A stretch of DNA of 64,000 nt, taken from Aldehydirespirator sp965117015 (lineage in GTDB: Bacteria > Actinomycetota > Acidimicrobiia > Acidimicrobiales > Aldehydirespiratoraceae). Below the pieces are notes generated by a model, which was not told the origin of the DNA, did not search any database, and saw only the letters and a list, made by a program, of their open reading frames with translations. The stretch lies in contig OZ220747.1 of the NCBI GenBank assembly GCA_965117015.1, positions 310,001 to 374,000 on the forward strand, written 5' to 3'. Positions 9,204 through 19,488 of the stretch are shown in pieces. Numbering within the stretch: the first letter of the stretch is position 1; every line of letters begins with the position of its first letter. Position numbers and translations under genes: made by a program.

Positions 9204-10655
9204 ATGAGAACCAAGAAAACGTTGATACGCCTATTGGTGCCGCTTCTGGCCCTAGGCCTGATCGCCGCCGCCTGTGGCGACGACGAGGAGCCGGCTGCTC
9301 CGGACACCAGCGCGGCGGACGCCGCCGCGGCCGCGGCCGAAGCCGACGCGGCCGCCGCTCAGGCTGAGGCCGACGCGGCCGCGGCCGAGGCCGACGCGGC
9401 CGCCGCCAGGGCGGCCGAGGCCGAAGCCGCGCTAGCCGAGGCCATGGCTGAGGCCGAGGGGGCGATAGACCCCGAGGTCGTAGCCGGGCTGGAGGCAGAG
9501 CTCGAAGCGGCCGCTGCCGAGGCGGCCGCGGCGCAGGCAGAGGCCGACGCGGCCGCCGCTGCCCAGGCCGATGCCGAAGCAGCCGCTGCCGAGGCCGAAG
9601 CGGCCGCGGCGGAGGCCATGGCCGAACCCGAGCCCGCGCCGCCGGTCGACGTCACCCTGCAGCTGCAATGGTTCACCCAGTCGCAGTTCGCGGGCTACTA
9701 CGCGGCAGTGGCCACCGGCATCTACGAGGACTACGGACTGAACGTGGAGATCCTCGAGGGCGGCGTGGAGATCGTGCCCGCCTCGGTGCTGGACTCGGGT
9801 GCCGCCGACTTCGCGGTGTCGTGGGTGCCCCGTGGCCTGGTGCCACGCGAGGAGGGCGCCAACATCACCAACATCGCCCAGGTGTTCCAGCGCAGCGCCA
9901 CGCTCCAGGTGGCCTTCGCCGACTCGGGCATAACCACCGTCGCCGACCTGGAGGGCCGCACCGTCGGCAACTGGGGCTTCGGCAACGAGTTCGAGCTGCT
10001 GGCCGGACTCCGCCGCAACGGGCTCGACCCTGCATCCGACGTTCAGCTGGTTCAGCAGAACTTCGACATGCTGGCGCTGATCAGCGGCGAGATCGACGCC
10101 GCCCAGGCCATGATCTACAACGAGTACGCCCAGGTGCTCGAGACGGTCAACCCCGACACCGGCGAGCTGTACCAGCCCGACGACCTCAACATCATCAACT
10201 GGAATGATGTGGGCACGGCCATGCTCCAGGATGCTCTGTGGGCCGACGCCGACCGCCTGGACGACGACCCCGCCTACCACGAGACCGCGGTCAAGTTCGT
10301 CGAAGCGTCGCTCCTGGGCTGGATCTACTGCCGCGACAACCCCGAGGAGTGCGTGGACATCGTCCTCGACAACGCTCCCACTCTGGGCCGGTCGCACCAG
10401 ACCTGGCAGCTCAACGAGATCAACGCCCTGATCTGGCCGTCGCCGCAGGGCGTGGGCGTGATGGACAAGGACCTGTGGGACCAGACCGTCGCGGTGGCCA
10501 CCAGCGAGGGAATCCTCGCTTCGGCCCCCGACGACGACGCCTACCGCCCGGAGATCGCCTGGGAGGCGGTCACCAACCTGCGCAACGCCGGCACCGACGT
10601 CATCGGCAACAACTGGCAGCGCGTCCCCGTCACCCTGCTCGAGGGCGGCGAGTAG
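9204..10655 (+). CDS. NMT1/THI5-like substrate-binding lipoprotein with an Ala/Glu-rich stalk
   Basis: This 483-residue protein has a signal peptide ending in LIAAAC, with Cys24 as the probable lipid anchor. A low-complexity Ala/Glu/Asp region of about 110 residues (roughly 33-142) follows, built from repeated EADAAAA-like units. The binding domain begins near residue 149 with LQLQWFTQSQFAGYYAA, the signature seen in THI5-like proteins that bind pyrimidine precursors or related rings. The ATG at 9204 follows a good GGGAGGG site. The stalk is not usual for the family and may form a helical coiled spacer holding the domain away from the membrane. It completes the importer encoded just upstream. 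Confidence 0.9.
   Translation: MRTKKTLIRLLVPLLALGLIAAACGDDEEPAAPDTSAADAAAAAAEADAAAAQAEADAAAAEADAAAARAAEAEAALAEAMAEAEGAIDPEVVAGLEAELEAAAAEAAAAQAEADAAAAAQADAEAAAAEAEAAAAEAMAEPEPAPPVDVTLQLQWFTQSQFAGYYAAVATGIYEDYGLNVEILEGGVEIVPASVLDSGAADFAVSWVPRGLVPREEGANITNIAQVFQRSATLQVAFADSGITTVADLEGRTVGNWGFGNEFELLAGLRRNGLDPASDVQLVQQNFDMLALISGEIDAAQAMIYNEYAQVLETVNPDTGELYQPDDLNIINWNDVGTAMLQDALWADADRLDDDPAYHETAVKFVEASLLGWIYCRDNPEECVDIVLDNAPTLGRSHQTWQLNEINALIWPSPQGVGVMDKDLWDQTVAVATSEGILASAPDDDAYRPEIAWEAVTNLRNAGTDVIGNNWQRVPVTLLEGGE
9300..9630 (+). repeat. In-frame degenerate codon repeat in the binding-protein gene
   Basis: About 330 bp of the gene are made from variants of GCCGAGGCCGACGCGGCC, giving repeated Glu-Ala-Asp-Ala-Ala-Ala-Ala units. 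Unit spacing is 7 residues in several places (QAEADAA, EADAAAA), compatible with a helical heptad. The region is expected to vary in length between strains through slippage, which is inference. Confidence 0.7.
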
Positions 10656-10682
10656 CCACTAGCTAGACACACATACCGGTTC

Positions 10683-10716
10683 GGGCCGGCGGCGGCACCT
10701 CAGCCGTCGCCGGCCC
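10683..10716 (+). terminator. GC-rich hairpin after the ABC importer
   Basis: Thirteen-base arms (GGGCCGGCGGCGG at 10683-10695 and its near-complement at 10704-10716) pair with one G-U and an 8-nt loop, 27 bp after the binding-protein stop. No T-run follows, so this would be an actinobacterial-type terminator without a U-tract. Confidence 0.55.
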
Positions 10717-10760
10717 AGCCGCGCCGACCCGGGGTTGGGGCCAATAGCCTGCCGCGCGCT

Positions 10761-13067
10761 GTGTACTCCTCTCTCGGCCGGTGGTGCTACCGGCATCCCT
10801 GGCGTGTCCTAACCGGCTGGCTGCTGATCATCGTGATCGCAGCCGGGGCTGCGAGCGGCCTCGGCGCGGCCTACGGCGGCACACCGGCCGCTCCCGACGC
10901 CGAGAGCAGCCTGGGCGCCGACATCCTCGACGAGCACTTCGGCCGCATCGGGGCGGTTATCAGCGGTCGCATCGTTTTCCGGGCCGAGCAGGGCGTCGAC
11001 GACCCCGCCGTGCGCTCGGCCATGACCGAACTCTTCGAGAAGGTCGAGGCCATCGAAGGGGTCACCCTCGGCTCGCCCTACGACGGTGACGGGCGTCGCC
11101 GCATCGCCGCCCAGGGCCCCGAAGCCGGCCGGATCGCCTACGCCGACGTCGACACCGGCGCCGACACTTCCGCATTCGAGGCGGAGGACATCGGCCACGA
11201 GATCGGGCGCCTCATCGATCAACTCGGGCTGCGCTCGATGGAGGGCGTCCAGGTGGAAGTGGGGGGTGCCTGGCTCTCCGACCGGGAGCCGCCCGAATCC
11301 GAGGCCATAGGGCTCGCCTTCGCTGTGTTCGTGCTGATCATGGCGGTCGGCTCGGTCGTGGCCATGGGCATGACCGTCGGGACGGCCCTCATCGGCGTCG
11401 GAGTCGGCGCGGCCGGCGTCGTGATGCTGAGCAACGTGGCGACCGTCCCCGAGTTCGCCCCCACCATCGGCATCATGATCGGCATCGGCGTGGGCATCGA
11501 CTACGCGCTGTTCATCATCACCCGCTACCGGGAGTGGGTCGACCATGGCTTGAACGCGCAGGAGGCCACCGCGGCCGCGCTCGACTCGGCCGGGCGGGCG
11601 GTGGTCTTCGCGGGAGCCACCGTGGTGGTGTCGCTGCTGGGACTGCTGCTCATCGGACTGCCCTTCGTGGCCGGGCTGGGACTGGCCGCAGCCATCACCG
11701 TGGCCGTCGTCATGGCCGGGTCCATAACGCTCCTGCCGGCTGTTATCGGCCTGCTCGGCGACCGGATCCGCACCACCCGCGTCCGGGGTGTGATGGCCTC
11801 CGCGCTGATCGCCATCGCCCTGCTCGGTTTCGGCACGGGCTTCCGGCTGCTGCTGGCAGGCATACCGGCCGCGGTGATCGTGCTGGTGGCCGGGGCGTTC
11901 AGAGTCCCGGCCAACCCGTTGCGGCGAGCGGTACGCCACCGGGAGGCCAAGCCGTTGCGGGAGACCGGCTGGTACCGGCTCAGCCGGATGGTCCAGTCCC
12001 GGCCGTGGCAGTTCGCCGTCGGCGGCACCGTCGTCCTCCTGGTGCTGGCCGCGCCCGTACTGGGACTCCGGCTCGGGTTCTCCGACGAGGGCAACTTCGC
12101 GGAGGAGACCACCACCCGCCGGGCCTACGACCTGATCTCGGAGGGCTTCGGACCGGGGGCCAACGGCCCGCTGCTGGTGGTGGCCGAGGTATCAGGCCCG
12201 CAGGACCTCGCCGCCCTCAACGACCTGTCGGCCGCGTTGAACCGGACCGAGGGCGTCGCTTTCGCGTCACCCGCAGTGCCCAGCCCCGACGGTGAGGCCG
12301 CGGTCATCCGGCTGCAGCCCACCACCGGCCCCCAGGATGCGGCCACCGAGGACCTGGTGCACCGGATCCGTGGCGAAGTCGTGCCCCAGACTCTGGCCGT
12401 CACCGGCCTCGACCCGCTGGTGGCGGGCCAGGTGGCCTTCAACATCGACATTTCCGACTACCTCGCCGGCCGGATCCCGATCTTCTTCGCGGCCGTGCTC
12501 GGCGCGTCGTTCCTGCTGCTGACAGCGGTGTTCCGGTCACTGGTGGTCCCGCTCAAGGCCGTGGTCATGAACATGCTGTCGATCGGGGCGGCCTACGGCG
12601 TGGTCGTGGCCGTGTTCCAGTGGGGATGGCTGGGCGACCTCACCGGCGTCGAGCCCGCACCGATCGAGCCGTTCATCCCGATGATGCTCTTTGCCATCCT
12701 GTTCGGCCTGTCGATGGACTACGAGGTGTTCCTGCTGTCACGCATGAAGGAGGAGTACGAGCGCACCGGCGACCCGGTCAACTCCGTGGCCGACGGCCTG
12801 GCCGCCACCGCCCGGGTCATCACCGCAGCCGCCGCCATCATGGTCGTCGTCTTCGGCAGCTTCGTGCTCGAGGACAGCCGGCCGGTCAAGCTCTTCGGCC
12901 TGGGCCTGGCCACCGCCATCGCCATCGACGCCACGCTGGTGCGGATGCTCATCGTGCCCTCCACCATGGAGCTCCTCGGCGCCCGAAACTGGTGGCTGCC
13001 CCGCTGGCTCGACCGCCTGATCCCCAACTTACGAGTCGAGGGCGAGCTGGCCAGTCGTGAGCCTTAG
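10761..13067 (+). CDS. MMPL/RND-family membrane transporter
   Basis: This 768-residue protein has the two-fold repeat of MMPL transporters. A membrane segment follows the N-terminus (residues about 15-35), then a periplasmic domain, a six-helix bundle with GVGIDYALFIITRYRE, a second periplasmic domain and a second bundle with LSMDYEVFLLSRMKEEY. The paired Asp-Tyr motifs are the likely proton-relay positions of the family. It probably exports lipids or hydrophobic compounds, but the substrate cannot be read from the sequence. The start is a GTG with no strong ribosome site. Its stop overlaps the convergent paaX stop region. Confidence 0.9.
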   Translation: MYSSLGRWCYRHPWRVLTGWLLIIVIAAGAASGLGAAYGGTPAAPDAESSLGADILDEHFGRIGAVISGRIVFRAEQGVDDPAVRSAMTELFEKVEAIEGVTLGSPYDGDGRRRIAAQGPEAGRIAYADVDTGADTSAFEAEDIGHEIGRLIDQLGLRSMEGVQVEVGGAWLSDREPPESEAIGLAFAVFVLIMAVGSVVAMGMTVGTALIGVGVGAAGVVMLSNVATVPEFAPTIGIMIGIGVGIDYALFIITRYREWVDHGLNAQEATAAALDSAGRAVVFAGATVVVSLLGLLLIGLPFVAGLGLAAAITVAVVMAGSITLLPAVIGLLGDRIRTTRVRGVMASALIAIALLGFGTGFRLLLAGIPAAVIVLVAGAFRVPANPLRRAVRHREAKPLRETGWYRLSRMVQSRPWQFAVGGTVVLLVLAAPVLGLRLGFSDEGNFAEETTTRRAYDLISEGFGPGANGPLLVVAEVSGPQDLAALNDLSAALNRTEGVAFASPAVPSPDGEAAVIRLQPTTGPQDAATEDLVHRIRGEVVPQTLAVTGLDPLVAGQVAFNIDISDYLAGRIPIFFAAVLGASFLLLTAVFRSLVVPLKAVVMNMLSIGAAYGVVVAVFQWGWLGDLTGVEPAPIEPFIPMMLFAILFGLSMDYEVFLLSRMKEEYERTGDPVNSVADGLAATARVITAAAAIMVVVFGSFVLEDSRPVKLFGLGLATAIAIDATLVRMLIVPSTMELLGARNWWLPRWLDRLIPNLRVEGELASREP

Positions 13068-13947
13068 TTGACGAACCTGTTGGGCATGGTCGCCGGGTAG
13101 TCGACCTCAAGGATCTCGCTGAGGGCGCGGGCGGCACTCTGGCTGAGCCGGCCGTAGAGGTCGGCGGCGAGGTCGTAGGCGAGGTCTCCGATCCACTCGG
13201 GCGGCAGCAGCTCTGCTGGAATGTCGGGAGTCCGCAAACGGATCCGGCGCAGTTCGTGCACGAGCATGGTGCGCAGCGCGTACGCCTCAACCGGCGCGGC
13301 GGCCTCAATGTCCTGGCTCGACCAGGGCTCGTAGCGGGCCAGGAACCGGCTGTACGCCGCCTCGGTGTCGGCCGTCCGGAAGACGTCCGCGAAGTATCCC
13401 TCCGCCACCAGCCCGTCGAGCTCGTCGAACTCCGACGTTCCGATCGGCACCGCGGCCGCCGGCTGCACCAGGTGCAGGAGTTCGCGCAGGCTCGACACCC
13501 CGACCGACGGCGAGGCCATCAGCCCGCGGCCCAAGGCCACGAAGCCATGCCAGCGCAGGTGCTTGACGATCCGGTCGCGCTCATTGGTGGAAATCGATGG
13601 CGTGTCGACCACCGCGAACGTCCAAGAGCCGTCCCAGTTGCCCGACTCCTTGCTGTAGATGCGACGGTCGGCGTCCTCGGACTCCCGCACGGCCAGCAAC
13701 GTCATCGAGTAGCGGCTCCGGCGTCCGATCCGCTCGTTGGACATCCAGTCCTCGGCGGCCAGACGGAACATCGACGTGCGGACCAGCCGCTCGCTGAAGC
13801 CGAACGGTTCGGCCAGATCGAAGAGGCTTGACAGCCAGAGCGTCTTGGTGACCGGCAGCACCGAGTCGCCCAGCACGGTCACCAGAACGGACCGGGCCGA
13901 GATGTCCGGCTCCGCGCACCGCTGCCGGACCATGGACCCGATGCCGC

Positions 13948-13951
<4 letters not shown>
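13064..13951 (-). CDS. paaX: PaaX-family transcriptional regulator
   Basis: This 295-residue protein matches PaaX-type regulators. A winged-helix region (about residues 15-100, including TVLGDSVLPVTKTLWLSSLF) is followed by the characteristic GNWDGSWTFAVVD segment and a C-terminal ligand-sensing part. The family represses phenylacetate genes until phenylacetyl-CoA is present. Its ATG overlaps the paaK stop by 4 nt (ATGA), so it is the last gene of the paa operon and probably autoregulated. An internal Met at residue 7 is an alternative start. Confidence 0.9.
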
Positions 13952-15233
<1,282 letters not shown>

Positions 15234-15240
<7 letters not shown>

Positions 15241-16001
15241 ACTGCCTCCGGGTCGTAGTCGAGAACCTCGCTCATGCGGGCCATGAGCGGCTCGAACGAG
15301 CCCGACCGGCGAGTGCGCCGGGCCTGGCCGTTCGCGGTATCGCCGGCCAGGAGACCGCCCGCAGCCGGGTGGGAGAATCGCTTGCCGATGTCCTCAAGCA
15401 GTGGCTCGAGGAGTTCGGCAGTCGATCCGGCGGCTACGCCCTCGCCGACCGCGGCGGCCTCGCCGGCCACGGGCTCGCAGAGGCCGGGAACCAGCGGTGC
15501 GATCGCGTCGAGAGCTTCCCGAATCCGGGTCCGCGCCTCGGGCGCGGCCATCAGCTCGTCCAGCAGGGCGTCGGCGTGCCGCCGGTGGAACGCCTCCTCC
15601 CGCAGCGCCTTGCCGGCGATGGACGCCAGCCCCGGCAGCGCCGAATCGCCCACCAGCTGCCAGCGCATCTCCTCGAAGGCGTCGTAGACCCAGTGCCGCA
15701 CGAGGGCTTCGGCCCAGTGGTGAGTCGTGTACTCGACCAGGTGGCAGCACCGGTAGTCGCTGCCCGGCCGCCCGAAGGCGAGGGTGTCGATGGCCGTGTC
15801 GGTGGGCTCGATCCCGTCGAGTTCGAGCACCAGTTCGTAGAGCAGCGCGGCATGTCCGAGCTCGTCCTGGCCGATGCTGGAGAAGGCGAGGTCCTCCTCC
15901 AGGAACGGGGCCACGCCGATCCATTCAGTGTGCTGCTGGCCCATCAGGTGCTCGTCGTCGGCGAAGGCCAGCAGGAACTCCTGCACGGCCGGGACGGTCA
16001 C
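15234..16001 (-). CDS. paaC: Phenylacetyl-CoA epoxidase subunit PaaC
   Basis: This 255-residue structural subunit of the ring-1,2-epoxidase has the ferritin-like helical fold of PaaA but lacks catalysis in the known complex. The DEHLMGQQHTEWIG and SSIGQDELGHAALLYELV segments are diagnostic. The start is a GTG whose GTGA overlaps the paaB stop. The order A-B-C is the usual one, but paaD and paaE do not follow and paaK comes next instead. Confidence 0.93.
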
Positions 16002-16273
16002 CGAGGCACCCCGCGTGCGGCCTTGCGGCGGGCGGCCACCGCCGCGCCGTCGTGGTGGCGGTGGGGCTTGTCCGCGTTGGGCGCCACGAAGTCGTCATCA
16101 GCGACGACCACATGGTCGCGGCGCACCACCCACAGGCGGTCTCCCTCGGCCCGGCGCACATATCCCTCGCGGGCCAGTAGCAGCGCCAGCTCGTCGGTTG
16201 CCGCCTCCAGTGCTCCGGCGTGGCGGAACTCGTCGCGGCCGTACTTCTTGACGAACACCTCGTAGACGTGCAT
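15998..16273 (-). CDS. paaB: Phenylacetyl-CoA epoxidase subunit PaaB
   Basis: This 91-residue protein starts at MHVYEVFVKKYG, the conserved beginning of PaaB, so the ATG at 16273 is chosen over longer in-frame starts inside paaA. PaaB bridges PaaAC heterodimers in the epoxidase. Its ATG lies 2 nt after the paaA stop and its stop overlaps the paaC start. Confidence 0.93.
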   Translation of the reverse strand: MHVYEVFVKKYGRDEFRHAGALEAATDELALLLAREGYVRRAEGDRLWVVRRDHVVVADDDFVAPNADKPHRHHDGAAVAARRKAARGVPR

Positions 16274-16275
16274 GG

Positions 16276-17199
16276 TCAGGCTCCGGGACGGCTGCCGTTG
16301 GAGAGGGCGGCCCGCACCCACGCGGTGCGCTGCCAGTTGTCGGAGGCGTCCCGGATCCGGCGGGCCGAGTCGGGGCCACCCTGAGCCAGCGTGCGCTTCA
16401 GCGGCGCCCAGTCGATCGACCCGACATCCCAGCGATGCGTCTCCTCGTCCCAGCGCAGTTCGGGCGCGGGAATCGTGAACCCGTAGCCCGTCAGCATGGG
16501 CACGAACCTCTGCACCCAGCGGTCCCTCAGCACCTCGTTGCGCTCGGACTTGATGTGCCAGCGAAGCAGGACGTCGTCGGGCTCGGAGTCAGGTCCGAAC
16601 AGTTGCAGCGCGGGCCAGAACCACCGGTCGAGCGAGTCCTGGAACATGGCCCGCTGGCGCTCCGTGCCCTCGGCGATGCGCATCATGCGGTCCTCGCCCA
16701 GGCGCATGTGGAACCCCTCCTCGGCGATGATGCGCCGCAGGATCCGCTTGTAGGGGCCGTAGGAGCAGTTCTTGAACACGGCCTGCTGGCTGATGAGCGC
16801 GGCCGCGTCGACCAGGAAGGCGATGGCTACCTGGTCGCCCCAGGTGACGGCCCGGTAATGGAACACGTTGTGGAAGCGACTGCGGCCCGCGAACAGGTCC
16901 TCGAGCATCTCGGTCCGGGTCTTGACGCCGAGGTCGGCGGCGATCATGTACAGCAGGTGGCCGTGGCCGATCTCGTCCTGGGTCTTGGCCAGCACGGCCA
17001 TCTTGTGACGCAGCCCCGGGGTCTTGGGGATCCAGTCCCGCTCGGTGAGCCCGCCCATCAGCTCGCTGTTGGCGTGCATCTCGATGAAGGCGAACACCGC
17101 CTGCCGGTAGGCGTCGGGCATGTTGTCGGCGGCCTCGACGAGGCCGCCGTCGTCGAGGAAGGACTCGAAGTCCTCCATGGTCGCCCAGGACCTAGGCAT
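16276..17199 (-). CDS. paaA: Phenylacetyl-CoA epoxidase catalytic subunit PaaA
   Basis: This 307-residue di-iron subunit inserts oxygen into the aromatic ring of phenylacetyl-CoA. Di-iron ligand helices are visible in HANSELMGG, KTQDEIGHGHLLY and IAEEGFHMRLGEDR. The ATG overlaps the paaZ stop by 8 nt. The usual electron donor PaaE is not in the window, so another reductase, or a gene elsewhere, must serve the oxygenase. Confidence 0.95.
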   Translation of the reverse strand: MPRSWATMEDFESFLDDGGLVEAADNMPDAYRQAVFAFIEMHANSELMGGLTERDWIPKTPGLRHKMAVLAKTQDEIGHGHLLYMIAADLGVKTRTEMLEDLFAGRSRFHNVFHYRAVTWGDQVAIAFLVDAAALISQQAVFKNCSYGPYKRILRRIIAEEGFHMRLGEDRMMRIAEGTERQRAMFQDSLDRWFWPALQLFGPDSEPDDVLLRWHIKSERNEVLRDRWVQRFVPMLTGYGFTIPAPELRWDEETHRWDVGSIDWAPLKRTLAQGGPDSARRIRDASDNWQRTAWVRAALSNGSRPGA

Positions 17200-19264
17200 C
17201 AGCGGCCGCCTCGGGGGCGCCGTTGACGCCGGGGGCGTTGGCCACCATGGTCAGCACGTCGTAGGCCGCGTTGACCTCGCCGTGCTGGTTGACGACCCGG
17301 GTGTCCCAGGCCACCTCGCCGTAGCCGCGGCCATCGAGTTGGGTCTTGCGCTTGCAGGTGAGCACGACGTGGATCTCGTCGCCGGGGTAGGTGGGCTTGG
17401 CGAAGCGCAGCCGGTCGATGCCGTAGTTGGCCAGCACCGGCCCCTCGTCGGGCCACACGAACAACCCGGCCGCGAACGACAGCACCAGGTAGCCGTGGGC
17501 CACCAGACCGTTGAAGATGGGGCTGCGGGCCGCGGCCTCCTCATCCATGTGGGCGTAGAACTGGTCTCCGGTGCTCGCCGCGAAGGCGGCGATGTCGGCC
17601 CGGGTGACGGCGCGCGACCCGGTGGTGATCGAGTCGCCCACCTCCAAGTCGTCGAAGGTGAGCTTGAACGGGTGGCCCTTGTGGCTGGTGACGGATGACC
17701 CGCCGATGTACTCGCCGGTGACGGCGGTGAGCATGTCGGGCGAGCCCTGCACCGCGGTGCGCTGCATGTGGGCGAACACTCCCCGCATGCCGCCCATCTC
17801 CTGGCCACCACCGGCCCGGCCGGGCCCGCCGTGCACCAGCGGCGGGAGGGGCGACCCGTGGCCGGTGCTGGCCGCGGCCATGGAGGAGTCCACGATCAGC
17901 ACCCGGCCGTGATGCGAGGCGATCCCCAGCGCGAGGTCGGTGATCTCGTCCCGGTCGGTGCCGTAGATCGAGGCCACCAGGCTCCCGCCGCCGGCCGCTA
18001 CCAGGTCCACAGCCTCATCGAGCGTGCGGTACGGCACGAGCGTGGACACCGGCCCGAACGCCTCAGTGGTGTGGACCGTCTCGGAGCGAGGATCGGTGGC
18101 CTGAAGCAGGGTGGGGGCCATGAACGCCCCGGCAATGGTGTCGACACCCGAGAGGTCGCAGGAGTCCACTACGGCCACCGCAACCTCGCGCAGCGCAGCC
18201 ACCGAGGCGGCCACCTCGTCGCGCTGGTCCAGACCGACGAGGGAGCCCATGTCGGTGGCCCGGTCTCTGGGGTCCCCCACAACGACCTCGTGCAGGGCCT
18301 CGGCGAGCGCCTCCGCAGCCGCGCCCAGATGCCGCTCCGGTACCAGCGCCCTTCGGATGGCGGTGCACTTCTGGCCCGCCTTGGCCGTCATCTCCTTGAC
18401 GACCTCGGAGGTGAACAGGTCGAACTCCGCGGTGCCGGGGGCGGCGCCGGGGGTCAGCACGGCCGCGTTGAGCGAGTCGGCCTCGACGTTGAGCCGGCTC
18501 GCCCGCTCGGTCGCGGCTGGATGGGTCCGCAGCGCCGCCGCAGTGGCGGCCGAGCCCGTGAAGGCGATGCTGTCCTGGCCACCGAGGCAGTCGAGCAGGC
18601 TGCCCAGCTCCTCGGATGAGGCGCACACCAGTTGCAGGGCACCTTCGGGCAGCAGGCCGGATTCGACAATGAGCCGCACGGCCGCCTCGGCCAGGTACGC
18701 CGTGGGCGATGCCGGCTTGACGATGGAGGGCACGCCCGCGATGAAGGCGGGAGCGAGCTTCTCGAGCATCCCCCAGACCGGGAAATTGAACGCGTTTATC
18801 TGCACCTCCACACCCTTGCGGGCGGAGAGGACGTGCACCCCCGAGAACGAGTCATCACGCGACAGGGCCTCGGTGGCTCCGTCCACCGCGACGGTCGAGT
18901 TGGGCAGCTCGCGCCGGGCCTTGCCGGCATAGGACATGAGCACTCCGGCGCCGCCCTCGATGTCGATCCAGGAGTCGGGCCGGGTGGCGCCGGTGCAGTA
19001 CGACAGGTCGTAGAGCTGTTCCTTGGCATCGTCGGCCAGCAGCATCTTCCCTGCGTTTCGCAGGATGGACGCCCGCTGGTGGAAGGTCAGTTCCCGCAGC
19101 GCCGGGCCGCCCACATCCCGGCCGTAGGCGACCGCAGCCGCCATGTCGATGGCGGTTGGTGACAGCTCCGCGACGGACCGGCCGTTGGCCGCATCGAGCA
19201 GCGTCCGTCCGCCGGCGGCCGGACGGTGCCAGGATCCCATTGCGTAGCTCTCAACCCGGTGCAT
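17192..19264 (-). CDS. paaZ: Bifunctional oxepin-CoA hydrolase / 3-oxo-5,6-dehydrosuberyl-CoA semialdehyde dehydrogenase
   Basis: This 690-residue fusion opens oxepin-CoA and oxidises the resulting aldehyde. The aldehyde dehydrogenase domain (about 1-530) carries Glu261 (NVEADSLNA) and Cys300 (AGQKCTAIRR). The C-terminal MaoC-type hydratase domain carries Asp567 and His572 in GDQFYAHMD. All four align with the catalytic residues known for E. coli PaaZ. The ATG at 19264 is chosen because GAGGG sits 6 nt upstream, whereas a TTG four codons earlier has none. It is the first gene of the paa operon. Confidence 0.95.
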   Translation of the reverse strand: MHRVESYAMGSWHRPAAGGRTLLDAANGRSVAELSPTAIDMAAAVAYGRDVGGPALRELTFHQRASILRNAGKMLLADDAKEQLYDLSYCTGATRPDSWIDIEGGAGVLMSYAGKARRELPNSTVAVDGATEALSRDDSFSGVHVLSARKGVEVQINAFNFPVWGMLEKLAPAFIAGVPSIVKPASPTAYLAEAAVRLIVESGLLPEGALQLVCASSEELGSLLDCLGGQDSIAFTGSAATAAALRTHPAATERASRLNVEADSLNAAVLTPGAAPGTAEFDLFTSEVVKEMTAKAGQKCTAIRRALVPERHLGAAAEALAEALHEVVVGDPRDRATDMGSLVGLDQRDEVAASVAALREVAVAVVDSCDLSGVDTIAGAFMAPTLLQATDPRSETVHTTEAFGPVSTLVPYRTLDEAVDLVAAGGGSLVASIYGTDRDEITDLALGIASHHGRVLIVDSSMAAASTGHGSPLPPLVHGGPGRAGGGQEMGGMRGVFAHMQRTAVQGSPDMLTAVTGEYIGGSSVTSHKGHPFKLTFDDLEVGDSITTGSRAVTRADIAAFAASTGDQFYAHMDEEAAARSPIFNGLVAHGYLVLSFAAGLFVWPDEGPVLANYGIDRLRFAKPTYPGDEIHVVLTCKRKTQLDGRGYGEVAWDTRVVNQHGEVNAAYDVLTMVANAPGVNGAPEAAADA

Positions 19265-19488
19265 GATCGCCCTCAATATGATAGGGCCTACTGGACGATT
19301 GTGCTACAGAGTGTATCATGACCGCGCTGCCGGGCAGCACAGCGGATCCGACTCTGGAGGGCGGAGCGATGTCGAACCAATGCAGTCGATGCGCAGGGGA
19401 AGCCTTGCCCCAATCAGACGCCGCGCGGTAGTTTCTGACGCTTGAGACCCGTGTCCGCGGATGCGAGGTCCGCGAGAGGCATCGGATC
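19265..19488. promoter_or_regulatory. Divergent promoter region between paaZ and an alpha/beta hydrolase
   Basis: This 224-bp gene-free stretch is distinctly more AT-rich near 19270-19320 than its surroundings. TATGATA (19277-19283) and TATCATG (19314-19320) form an interrupted inverted repeat about 37 bp apart, and the minus-strand TATCAT at 19283-19278 is a possible -10 box for paaZ. An operator for the operon's PaaX repressor is expected here, but I cannot assign it exactly. The remainder (19321-19488) shows nothing clear. Confidence 0.5.
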
